A stretch of 64,000 nt of DNA, taken from the NCBI GenBank assembly GCA_034440615.1, contig JAOTOM010003955.1, positions 50,001 to 114,000 on the forward strand, in the 5' to 3' direction. Shown here in pieces: positions 11,159 to 21,398 of the stretch. Made by a program: the position numbers and the translations under genes. The notes under the pieces are model-generated. The model worked only from the letters and a program-made list of their open reading frames with translations, was not told the DNA's origin and ran no database searches. The first letter of the stretch is position 1; every line of letters starts with the position of its first letter. The DNA is from Ashinkailepas kermadecensis. Its lineage: Eukaryota > Arthropoda > Thecostraca > Neolepadidae.

Positions 11159-14100
11159 GGGTGATCACGACACTGCCCACAGGTGACGTCACTGGTCACG
11201 ACACCGCCCACAGGTGACGTCACTGGTCACGACACTGCCCACAGGTGACGTCACTGGTCACGACACCGCCCACAGGTGACGTCACTGGTCACGACACTGC
11301 CCACAGGTGACGTCACTGGTCACGACACCGCCCACAGGTGACGTCACTGGTCACGACACCATCCACAGGTGATGCCATTGGTCACGACACTGCCCACAGG
11401 TGACGTCACTGGTCACGACACCGCCCACAGGTGACGCCATTGGTCACGACACCGCCCACAGGTGACGTCACTGGTCACGACACCGCCCACAGGTGACGTC
11501 ACTGGTCACGACACCGCCCACAGGTGACGTCACTGGTCACGACACCGCCCACAGGTGACGTCACTGGTCACGACACTGCCCACAGGTGACGTCACTGGTC
11601 ACGACACCGCCCACAGGTGACGTCACTGGTCACGACACCGCCCACAGGTGACGTCACTGGTCACGACACTGCCCACAGGTGACGTCACTGGTCACGACAC
11701 CATCCACAGGTGACGTCACTGGTCACGACACTGCCCACAGGTGACGTCACTGGTCACGACACCATCCACAGGTGACGTCACTGGTCACGACACTGCCCAC
11801 AGGTGACGTCACTGGTCACGACACTGCCCACAGGTGACGTCACTGGTCACGACACCATCCACAGGTGACGCCATTGGTCACGACACCGCCCACAGGTGAC
11901 GCCATTGGTCACGACACTGCCCACAGGTGACGTCACTGGTCACGACACCGCCCACAGGTGACGTCACTGGTCACGACACCGCCCACAGGTGACGTCACTG
12001 GTCACGACACTGCCCACAGGTGACGTCACTGGTCACGACACCGCCCACAGGTGACGTCACTGGTCACGACACCATCCACAGGTGACGTCACTGGTCACGA
12101 CACCATCCACAGGTGACGCCATTGGTCACGACACCGCCCACAGGTGACGTCACTGGTCACGACACCGCCCACAGGTGACGTCACTGGTCACGACACCGTC
12201 CACAGGTGACGCCATTGGTCACGACACCGCCCACAGGTGACGTCACTGGTCACGACACCGCCCACAGGTGACGTCACTGGTCACGACACTGCCCACAGGT
12301 GACGCCATTGGTCACGACACTGCCCACAGGTGACGTCACTGGTCACGACACTGCCCACAGGTGACGTCACTGGTCACGACACCGTCCACAGGTGACGCCA
12401 TTGGTCACGACACTGCCCACAGGTGACGTCACTGGTCACGACACCGCCCACAGGTGACGTCACTGGTCACGACACCGCCCACAGGTGACGTCACTGGTCA
12501 CGACACTGCCCACAGGTGACGTCACTGGTCACGACACCATCCACAGGTGACGCCATTGGTCACGACACTGCCCACAGGTGACGTCACTGGTCACGACACT
12601 GCCCACAGGTGACGTCACTGGTCACGACACCATCCACAGGTGACGCCATTGGTCACGACACCGCCCACAGGTGACGTCACTGGTCACGACACTGCCCACA
12701 GGTGACGTCACTGGTCACGACACCGTCCACAGGTGACGCCATTGGTCACGACACTGCCCACAGGTGACGTCACTGGTCACGACACCGCCCACAGGTGACG
12801 TCACTGGTCACGACACTGCCCACAGGTGACGTCACTGGTCACGACACCGCCCACAGGTGACGTCACTGGTCACGACACCATCCACAGGTGACGCCATTGG
12901 TCACGACACTGCCCACAGGTGACGTCACTGGTCACGACACTGCCCACAGGTGACGTCACTGGTCACGACACCGTCCACAGGTGACGTCACTGGTCACGAC
13001 ACCATCCACAGGTGACGCCATTGGTCACGACACTGCCCACAGGTGACGTCACTGGTCACGACACTGCCCACAGGTGACGTCACTGGTCACGACACTGCCC
13101 ACAGGTGACGTCACTGGTCACGACACTGCCCACAGGTGACGTCACTGGTCACGACACTGCCCACAGGTGACGTCACTGGTCACGACACTGCCCACAGGTG
13201 ACGTCACTGGTCACGACACTGCCCACAGGTGACGTCACTGGTCACGACACTTCCCACAGGTGACGTCACTGGTCACGACACCATCCACAGGTGACGTCAC
13301 TGGTCACGACACCGCCCACAGGTGACGTCACTGGTCACGACACTGCCCACAGGTGACGTCACTGGTCACGACACCATCCACAGGTGACGCCATTGGTCAC
13401 GACACTGCCCACAGGTGACGTCACTGGTCACGACACTGCCCACAGGTGACGTCACTGGTCACGACACCATCCACAGGTGACGCCATTGGTCACGACACCG
13501 CCCACAGGTGACGTCACTGGTCACGACACTGCCCACAGGTGACGTCACTGGTCACGACACCGTCCACAGGTGACGCCACTGGTCACGACACTGCCCACAG
13601 GTGACGTTACTGGTCACGACACTGCCCACAGGTGACGTCACTGGTCACGACACTGCCCACAGGTGACGTCACTGGTCACGACACCGCCCACAGGTGACGT
13701 CACTGGTCACGACACCATCCACAGGTGACGCCATTGGTCACGACACTGCCCACAGGTGACGTCACTGGTCACGACACTGCCCACAGGTGACGTCACTGGT
13801 CACGACACCGCCCACAGGTGACGTCACTGGTCACGACACTGCCCACAGGTGACGTCACTGGTCACGACACCATCCACAGGTGACGCCATTGGTCACGACA
13901 CTGCCCACAGGTGACGTCACTGGTCACGACACTGCCCACAGGTGACGTCACTGGTCACGACACTGCCCACAGGTGACGTCACTGGTCACGACACCGCCCA
14001 CAGGTGACGTCACTGGTCACGACACCGCCCACAGGTGACGTCACTGGTCACGACACTGCCCACAGGTGACGTCACTGGTCACGACACTGCCCACAGGTGA

Positions 14101-15030
14101 CGTCACTGGTCACGACACCATCCACAGGTGATGCCATTGGTCACGACACTGCCCACAGGTGACGTCACTGGTCACGACACCATCCACAGGTGACGTCACT
14201 GGTCACGACACCGCCCACAGGTGACGTCACTGGTCACGACACCGCCCACAGGTGACGTCACTGGTCACGACACCGCCCACAGGTGACGTCACTGGTCACG
14301 ACACCGCCCACAGGTGACGTCACTGGTCACGACACCGTCCACAGGTGACGCCATTGGTCACGACACTGCCCACAGGTGACGTCACTGGTCACGACACCGC
14401 CCACAGGTGACGTCACTGGTCACGACACCATCCACAGGTGATGCCATTGGTCACGACACTGCCCACAGGTGACGTCACTGGTCACGACACTGCCCACAGG
14501 TGACGTCACTGGTCACGACACCGCCCACAGGTGACGTCACTGGTCACGACACCGTCCACAGGTGACGCCATTGGTCACGACACTGCCCACAGGTGACGTC
14601 ACTGGTCACGACACCGCCCACAGGTGACGTCACTGGTCACGACACCGCCCACAGGTGACGTCACTGGTCACGACACCGTCCACAGGTGACGCCATTGGTC
14701 ACGACACCGTCCACAGGTGACGCCATTGGTCACGACACCGCCCACAGGTGACGTCACTGGTCACGACACTGCCCACAGGTGACGTCACTGGTCACGACAC
14801 CATCCACAGGTGACGCCATTGGTCACGACACCGCCCACAGGTGACGTCACTGGTCACGACACCGCCCACAGGTGACGTCACTGGTCACGACACCGCCCAC
14901 AGGTGACGTCACTGGTCACGACACCGCCCACAGGTGACGTCACTGGTCACGACACCGCCCATTGGTGACCTCACTTGCCACGACGCCCATAGGTGACGTC
15001 ACTCGTCACACCGCCCCCAGGTGACGTCAC
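11159..15030. repeat. 31-bp minisatellite, about 120 copies, each with a CRE-like palindrome
   Basis: The unit reads GGTCACGACAC, then CGCCCACAG or a variant, then GTGACGTCACT. Most copies hold the perfect 10-bp palindrome GTGACGTCAC, whose core TGACGTCA is the CREB/ATF consensus. A minority type has CATCC or CGTCC in the middle and GTGACGCCATT at the end; these two differences nearly always occur together, so distinct unit lineages are interspersed along the array. The last units (after about 14,960) are degenerate, as expected at an array edge. Confidence 0.97.
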
Positions 15031-15284
15031 GAATTGATTGGCACCACTGGCCGCGTGCTCTGGCCCTGTTCAGTGCCGACACCCTGGAAACACGCCCGCC
15101 CTGCCGCAGGACGTCGGACAGCCGAGCTGACGTCACATCGGCCCGGTCACGAGCCGCGTCCCATGTGTCACAGCCGCGCCACATGTGTCGCAGGCGCGTC
15201 CCATCTGTCACCGAGCCGCGTCAGATGTGTCGCCAGAGCGATACATCAGCCGTCGCGCCGTGCCACGTCTGGCAGCGCTCAGAG

Positions 15285-15595
15285 CCGCGGCCTCATGACG
15301 TCACAGCGGGTGTGGCCTGTGGTCTGTGGACTGTGGCCTGTGACCTGTGGTCAGAGCCGCGGCCTCATGCCGTCACAGTGGGTGTGGCCTGTGGTCTGTG
15401 GTCAGAGCCGCGGCCTCATGACGTCACAGCGGGTGTGGCCTGTGGTCTGTGGCCTGTGGTCAGAGCCGCGGCCTCATGACGTCACAGCGGGTGTGGCCTG
15501 TGGCCTGTGGTCAGAGCCGCGGCCTCATGCCGTCACAGTGGGTGTGGCCTGTGGCCTGTGGTCAGAGCCGCGGCCTCATGACGTCACAGCGGGTG
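15285..15595. repeat. Five-copy minisatellite with alternating CRE motif
   Basis: Units of about 55-80 bp begin GAGCCGCGGCCTCATG and end in GTGGCCTGTGGTCA. They alternate between ATGACGTCACAGCGGG and ATGCCGTCACAGTGGG. Length differences come from extra GTGGTCTGTGG blocks. Confidence 0.9.
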
Positions 15596-15692
15596 TCGTG
15601 TTGCATGCTTGAGAGCGAGCTGTTTGCTCTCTGTAGCTTTAGCGAAGGTCAAACGGCCACTCACTCCGTCGCTGCGTCTCCGCGGGGCGGGG

Positions 15693-15850
15693 ATGGTCGA
15701 GCGGTTGAGGTGTTGAGCTCTGGGTCCAAAGGTCCCGGCTCAACACTCGCACCGCTCGGGACTTTTCCCAGTCCCGCGGCCCACCGGCGAAACGGTGTGG
15801 GCGACGTCATTAGCCGTGATCGTGCGTAAAGTGCGTCGAGAACCACCCAA
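15693..15850 (+). mobile_element. SINE-like element with class II tRNA-like head
   Basis: GATGGTCGAGCGGTTGAGG matches the tRNA-Leu/Ser D-arm and serves as an A-box, and TCTGGGTCCAA resembles the anticodon arm. GGCTCAACACTC is a weakened B-box. Downstream, CCGGCGA, CGGTGTG and GGCGACG occur in the same order as in the better-preserved SINE at 17.15 kb, so the two may share a central domain. The anticodon stem is mismatched, so it is not a working tRNA gene. I could not define target duplications. Confidence 0.5.
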
Positions 15851-16388
15851 TAGACAGACTACTTCTCACGCTTCGCTGTATTCTAACACTCCAGAATCCG
15901 CCGACGGAACAGTGTGGCGGCCAGGTCCGGTGACGTCACGTGCGATGACCAATCAGCGGCCGGTACACCGCGCGGCCGCCGGGCCGGTCGGGACGGTCAA
16001 GGTCACGCGGTCGCGGTCACCGACGCGAGCGCTGATCCCACACTCTCGGTGACTGCCTGCCATCTCTCCCTATCAGGGGCGGATGCAGGGGTGCGGGTGG
16101 GGCACGTGCCCCCATGGAGCACTTTATTATGTACGACTGGTTGGAAAACGGAAGGAAGGATGATTATTTTGTTAAAATTTGGTTCCACGGGAAATGTTGC
16201 AGAGCAAATCTGTTGTCCAATCCGCATCATATTTGCCATATATATATTTGCCAAACCCTGTTCAATCATCATCCACACCAAATTCAATTCACTAATTCAC
16301 CACTCAAATTCACTATTCAATCCATTATCCACACCAAACTGATATCCATATGGATATCCAATCCGTGTTATGCTCGAACCGAAGTTCT
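15851..16388. other. No gene recognised
   Basis: 15,851-16,070 is GC-rich with TGACGTCA near 15,932. 16,076-16,130 has a GGGGCGGATGCAGGGG...GTGCCCCC stretch that looks like a transposon terminus without a visible partner. 16,260-16,340 is rich in CAAATTCA-type words, and 16,341-16,358 is the perfect 18-bp palindrome GATATCCATATGGATATC. Confidence 0.45.
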
Positions 16389-17078
16389 CGCGACAGCGGG
16401 TCTGCTCTGTGTCTGACAGCGGGTCTGCTCTGTATCTGACAGCGGGTCTGCTCTGTGTCTGACAGCGGGGCTGCTCTGTGTCTGACAGCGGGTCTGCTCT
16501 GTGTCTGACAGCGGGTCTGCTCTGTGTCTGACAGCGGGTCTGCTCTGTGTCTGACAGCGGGTCTGCTCTGTGTCTGACAGCGGGTCTGCTCTGTGTCTGA
16601 CAGCGGGTCTGCTCTGTGTCCGACAGCGGGTCTGCTCTGTGTCTGACAGCGGGTCTGCTCTGTATCTGACAGCGGGTCTGCTCTGTGTCTGACAGCGGGT
16701 CGTCTGACAGCGGGTCTGCTCTGTGTCTGACAGCGGGTCTGCTCTGTGTCCGACAGCGGGTCTGCTCTGTGTCTGACAGCGGGTCTGCTCTGTATCTGAC
16801 AGCGGGTCTGCTCTGTGTCTGACAGCGGGTCTGCTCTGTGTCTGACAGCGGGTCTGCTCTGTGTCTGACAGCGGGTCTGCTCTGTGTCTGACAGCGGGTC
16901 TGCGGGTCTGCGGTCTGCTCTGTGTCCGACAGCGGGTCTGCTCTGTGTCTGACAGGTCTGCTCTGTGTCTGACAGCGGGTCTGCTCTGTGTCTGACAGCG
17001 GGTCTGCTCTGTGTCTGACAGCGGGTCTGCTCTGTGTCCGACAGCGGGGCTGCTCTGTGTCTGACAGCGGGTCTGCTC
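16389..17078. repeat. 23-bp minisatellite (GACAGCGGGTCTGCTCTGTGTCT)
   Basis: About 30 copies, mostly identical, with partial copies near 16,700 and 16,900-16,955 that shift the register. All three minus-strand frames stay open because the unit has no stop there; this is not a gene. Confidence 0.95.
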
Positions 17079-17152
17079 TGCGTTTGACCATGCCATCTGT
17101 ATGCGTCCAAGAACGATATGTCTGTGCATTGCGCACGGAGGCTAGTCGGACT

Positions 17153-17311
17153 CGGGACGAGTGGTCTAGGGGTAAGATGCTCGTCTCACAATCGAAAGGT
17201 TGTGGGTTCGAGTCTCACCTGTCGCTACTCTTCGCCGGCGACCAATCGGCGTGAGAGATTGGCGACGCTATATGACTCAACGGTCGACGTGTCGTAAAAC
17301 CAATAACCAAC
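17153..17311 (+). mobile_element. tRNA-Val-derived SINE with 17-bp target duplication
   Basis: The first about 72 bases fold like a tRNA: TGGTCTAGGGG (A-box), D-stem GTCT/AGAT, anticodon loop CTCACAA (CAC, valine), T-arm GTGGG-TTCGAGT-CTCAC (B-box). The anticodon stem has lost pairing, so it is a SINE head, not a gene. CGGAGGCTAGTCGGACT flanks it exactly at 17,136-17,152 and 17,312-17,328. The 3' end (17,263-17,294) folds into an outer stem CGACGC/GTGTCG and inner stem GAC/GTC, followed by TAAAACCAATAACCAACC. This is the same layout and tail as the LINEs here, which points to LINE-driven mobilisation through a shared 3' end. Confidence 0.9.
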
Positions 17312-17328
17312 CGGAGGCTAGTCGGACT

Positions 17329-18214
17329 AGATTTGACCGAAGCCGAAGATCTACCAAATGCTTCATCTCGTGCGGGATGCGAGCCACGACAAAATCGAAC
17401 ACCCGTTTTATAGTGTTGTCATGTGGTGGGAAGTGGAGAGACGGTTCACTGATTTGTCACTGCTCATATATCGGTTCACTGGATCACGCAACATGCTAGG
17501 AGACTTCACTGCTTCTCTGTGTGACCTTCCTCAATTTCCCCTCCCCAGTGCTGATCGTTCCCGCTCAGTATTCTGAGGATTTTTTTTTCGTAGGGTGGAG
17601 GAGGTGATGTCAAAGAAGCCAACTGATGTTTAAACATGTACATATATACATGGATAGTGTCTATTAATGAGTGATTTCAAATGACCTTTGTTGATTGCCT
17701 GACGATGATGATATTGGTAATGCTCCTGCTACCTTTGCCAATCAGGGTAGTTCTGCTGCCAGAAGTTATAATCACTTCTAATGACCGAATAAACGCATTT
17801 AATGACTTCGGTTGCGGAAATGACGTTTCGGATGCAGACGGGCACTGGGGAATGTGCCTCCCCGCCCCCAAAAGGAAAAATGACGCTCCTTCATGAGCGA
17901 GGAAAGGCGCGCGTCCGGTGAGGTTCACGCGCTCCCTTCCCCCTCCGCCGCCGAACTGATTCTTGAGGGAAAGGCGCCCCTCTTAGAGGAAAAGTGCCCA
18001 TGCAGAGGAACATGCATGCATTTCTTCGAGGTAATTGCGTACTTCAAAACGAATACCCCACCCCATAAAAAATCCTGGACCCACCATTGCATCATGTGAA
18101 TGTCAACGTAGAAACAAGTGCACAAATGCTATCTCGGCATATGACAGATCCACTTACCGATCATAATTACAAGCCACATCTGATTCTATGAGAATATACA
18201 TTTGGACTACATTA
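17329..18214. other. No gene recognised
   Basis: Unique-looking mixed sequence. Open frames below 90 codons overlap on opposite strands (17,680-17,930) and show no motif. Confidence 0.45.
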
Positions 18215-19264
18215 GGGTGTTGCGCTGGAGGACTTTTCCTCTCGGAGACAAAATGCCATTGTATATTTTTATGTGGGTAGTCAGGAAAACATTCATGGTA
18301 GCAAAAACCCGGGTTTGATGCGACCCCCATCCAGCCGGCTCGACCTAAAGTTTCCCCATTCACTTACTATGGTGATGACGTCATAATGTATGCCCATTTT
18401 TCAAAACTCAACTCGTAGACGTCGTACGGCTACGAATCAGAGACCAGTGGATTGCTCGCAATGAGAGCTTTCAGATGATGCCCATTTTGATGACCTCAGG
18501 TTAATTAAGTCACCTTCCAGGTCAGGTCAAGTTCCTTATTTTACCCAATAAACGTAATGGATATAAACCGTGGGTCAACCGTCAAAACCTTTTAATGAAC
18601 ATGGTTATGTGCCTTTTCAATGGTACTGAAGGTCATAATCCATCGCGTCATATAATTTGAATGTCTCACAGGTCAAGGGTCAAAGCAGAGTCGGATCTAG
18701 ACCAGCTGTTTGGGGCACCCGTTGGATGTGGAACGGGTTTCTGTGATCCCGTAAGCGGGTTTAGTTCACTGTTTGTCTAAATTTGAAGAAAACCATTTTT
18801 GTGCCCGCTTTCGAAGCTCATCAGCAGGATAAAGCCCCATTTACCCCCCCCCCCCACTGTATCCGCCAGTTTCTTGCGGGATGAAGGAACATTTTGGTCG
18901 GAAGACGGACTGTCAAAGGCACAGCCTGTTGACGCAGTACCGGTGAAGCGATGTCTGGCGAGGGCGCCGGGCGGATCCGAGAGGGCGCCGTTCCGATCCT
19001 GGGGGGTGGGAGTGGGGGTGGGAAGCGATGTCTGGCGAGGGCGCCGTTCCGATCCTGGTGGGGGGGGGGGTGGAAAGCAATGTCTCAACTCAATTTACAA
19101 AACTGCCACTAGGATCGCTAGTGCTGCCTCCACTGAAACTTTGGAAGCCGCAGGCTGGATGGAGGTTGCATAACGTGGGATAAAAATGTGATTTTACTTG
19201 TTCCTAGGGCCCCACCCATAAAATCTCGGTATGGCATTTTGGATCTGCAACTAGCGCAACACCC
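18215..19264. mobile_element. 1.05-kb non-autonomous DNA transposon with about 135-bp inverted ends
   Basis: 18,215-18,354 and the reverse complement of 19,136-19,264 align in order: GGGTGTTGCGCT, CAAAATGCCAT, TTTTATG.GTGGG, CATCCAGCC and AAAGTTTC. The outer ends are GGGTGTTGCGC...GCGCAACACCC, each flanked by TA, consistent with a TA target duplication as in Tc1/mariner-type MITEs. The interior has a poly-C run and a duplicated GCGATGTCTGGCGAGGGCGCC, and no transposase frame. The arms are diverged, so it is old. Confidence 0.75.
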
Positions 19265-20095
19265 TACTCTACATACTCTTCCCTCCAGCCAGCGAGCTCG
19301 GTGAAGACTCCTGAATGCCTTTGGCGTTGACGCGTAGCACCTTCCTGCGAGGAAACGCCAACAATTGCCGATCTTCGGATGGAGTCGGCGGGCGCCCCTG
19401 CACGTGCCATGGAAGATCAGACCTACTGAGTGCTATAGCAACAGCAATCACTTTGAGAGACCACATCCGTGCCTCCGTCCGGCCCCGCTGCGAGTTCAGA
19501 ATCCTGCGCCATTTAGCGACAGCACTGCCGTCTGGCGGTCCGACACGACACTACAGGTTTCCGTATTCTACACGCCGGTGCGCTGACTGTTGTTGCCCAC
19601 GGCGACCACAGAACACAACAGGTGGGGTAGAGCCTGGGCCGGAGCAATAGTCTGGTCTGGACCGGAGCCTGGGCCGGTGCGTGGGCGGAGCAGCAGCGTG
19701 GCGGAGCAATAGTCCAAACTCGTGCTCGGCTAGGTGTCTGATGTGAATAAAAACATTCCGGACCTCAAAGGTACAGCTAAAACTGGATAATGTAAGCTAT
19801 TGCTTGCACAACATTATACATTTTTTATTATACGTAATATTTATTATACATTATACATAATAAATAATACATTTTCATGTGTGTGTGTAACACCAAGGAC
19901 TATACAAATATGCGACTAAATCGAATTCATGTCATCTGCATTTTGCATAACATGAACTTCTAGGACGAAACCATCACGGTTGGTTCTTTGGTTGGCTTCA
20001 CAACGCACTACAGGCTAACGGAAGCTGATACATGCCTTAATAGCTATTACATGAAAAAGCCTTCAGCTAATACCCAAACAGCCTTAAGCTAATAC
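19265..20095. other. No gene recognised
   Basis: 19,265-19,740 is GC-rich with overlapping non-descript frames. 19,740-19,900 is AT-rich with TATACATTATACATAATA-type repetition. Nothing is recognisable. Confidence 0.45.
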
Positions 20096-20195
20096 AGGTG
20101 TTGGCTTCCTGGCGGAAGCCAACACCTACCCGCCGACACCGTCGAGGGTTCCACAAGTGAGATGGTCTCACTTGGTCGCGGCGACCCAGTGAGAC
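20096..20195. repeat. Cluster of three exact or near-exact hairpins
   Basis: 20,096-20,127 is AGGTGTTGGCTTCC, loop TGGC, and its exact 14-base complement. 20,154-20,174 is CAAGTGAGA, loop TGG, TCTCACTTG. 20,165-20,195 is GTCTCACT-T-GGTCGC, G, GCGACC-C-AGTGAGAC, with one mismatch. The middle TCTCACT can pair with either the upstream AGTGAGA or the downstream AGTGAGA, so the last two hairpins exclude each other. Confidence 0.8.
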
Positions 20196-20439
20196 GCAGT
20201 GCTGCGGCTGGCTGTGGGTGAACAACACCTCCACTCGAGTCCTGTAGCCCAGCATAGTCGCGTACAGCCACAGCATAGTTACACAGCCATCGGTTCCCTG
20301 AAGCTCCATCCAACCAGGGCACCGCATCTCAGCTTTGGTATCCCAGAGCATAGCTACGACGTCTTCACACTTTGCACCGAGAGCAACCCACGTACCTACA
20401 CACGCGCACTGCAAGGTCTTCGAATTCAACAGCGATGCG

Positions 20440-20535
20440 GCCAGGTCCAGGCCGCACTCCAGGTCCAGGCCGCACTCCAGGTCCAGAGCCGCACTCCAGG
20501 TCCGGAGCCGCACTCCAGGTCCGGAGCCGCACTCG
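20440..20535. repeat. 18-bp minisatellite
   Basis: Five copies of CAGGTCCAGGCCGCACTC with CAGG/GGAG variants. Confidence 0.9.
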
Positions 20536-20607
20536 GCTTCCTGAGCTCAGACGACTGCCAGCTCTGCACGCTGAGCCGGAACGTGACCGGACGCGGTGAA
20601 CTCAGAG

Positions 20608-20977
20608 TTAGTTGGTTAGTTATTTGGGCTTTAGGGCGCGTCGACTGCTGTGGTAATTTTGCGCCCATAACTCTTGGAGTTAACAAAGTGCAGTAGAATC
20701 GAGCTTCACATCGTGGTTAGCCGTCCACCTGGTCCTATTGTGGTACAAAGTTTACATGCGGTGTATATCAGCGAGGGTTGCATATTGCTGTGAACGAAAC
20801 ATCTGATAAAAAATTAATCAACCGTCCCGATTGGACAGTGGAAGAGTTGTCCGACAGAATATCTCTAAGGGAACCCACCTGAGCAGACCCAAAATAGCGT
20901 CTACCTTCGTCAGCATAACAAGGGCATGAGATGAGAACATGGCGAACTGTCAGTTGTGCTTGACTCAGAGACTCAGA
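20608..20977 (-). pseudogene. 5'-truncated LINE insertion (C-terminal ORF2)
   Basis: The minus-strand frame 20,977-20,768 reads LTVRHVLISCPCYADEGRRYFG and ends FLSDVSFTAICNPR-stop. This matches the ORF2 C-terminus of the full-length LINEs here, including the end of the zinc-finger-like HxxxxC motif. The 3' hairpin (20,625-20,675) and a TTAGTTGG-type tail follow. An exact 12-bp duplication, GTGAACTCAGAG, flanks it (20,596-20,607 and 20,978-20,989). Extreme 5' truncation is typical of LINE insertion. It carries too little of ORF2 to be functional. Confidence 0.92.
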
Positions 20978-21009
20978 GTGAACTCAGAGCTGCCGAGTTC
21001 TCCACTCAG

Positions 21010-21392
21010 TGTGTGTGTGTGTGTGGTTAGGGCTTTAGGGCGCATCGACCATGGTAGATCATTCAGCGCCCATAACAGACCAGAGGACCACTTAGTCAGA
21101 GCCATGTCTTAGTGTTGTGGTTGAGTGACTGGTTTTTACTGACCTGAATAGATTATCAAAAATCCCATTTTCATAAAGTATCGACACCTCTTTCATAAGC
21201 AGTCCGAGTCGTCTCGAAGGAGACTGGGGAATGTCCTGTTGGTTCCAAGGTACTGGGCTCTCTCCTGTGCGTAGTGCTGACATGTGAGAATGTGATGTAC
21301 CGTTAGTGGAGAATTGCATCGTGGGCATACTGGCTTGTCTTCATTTATGAGGAGGTGGCAGCGCGTGGTGTATGTGTGTCCGATTCGGAGTC
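21010..21392 (-). pseudogene. 5'-truncated LINE insertion beside host gene stop
   Basis: The minus-strand frame contains LRIGHTYTTRCHLL and CPRCNSPLTVHHILTC, the C-terminal Cys/His module of LINE ORF2, then decays. The 3' hairpin lies at 21,033-21,075. CTCC(A/G)CTCAG at 21,000-21,009 and 21,393-21,402 is a probable 10-bp target duplication with one mismatch. The duplicated site contains the stop codon of the neighbouring secreted-protein ORF, so the insertion landed exactly at the gene's end. Confidence 0.85.
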
Positions 21393-21398
21393 CTCCGC

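Noticed and set aside
11159..15030. CRISPR-like appearance (31-bp repeats)
   Set aside because: The repeats are directly adjacent with no unique spacers, and the genome is eukaryotic.
16076..16130. Terminal repeat of a DNA transposon (GGGGCGGATGCAGGGG...)
   Set aside because: No matching inverted partner or target duplication found within the window.
16297..17136. Long minus-strand frames (about 250-280 codons)
   Set aside because: All three frames are open because the 23-bp unit lacks stops; peptides are pure repeat.
17155..17226. Functional tRNA-Val gene
   Set aside because: The anticodon stem does not pair, and a 17-bp target duplication encloses it together with extra 3' sequence; it is a SINE head.
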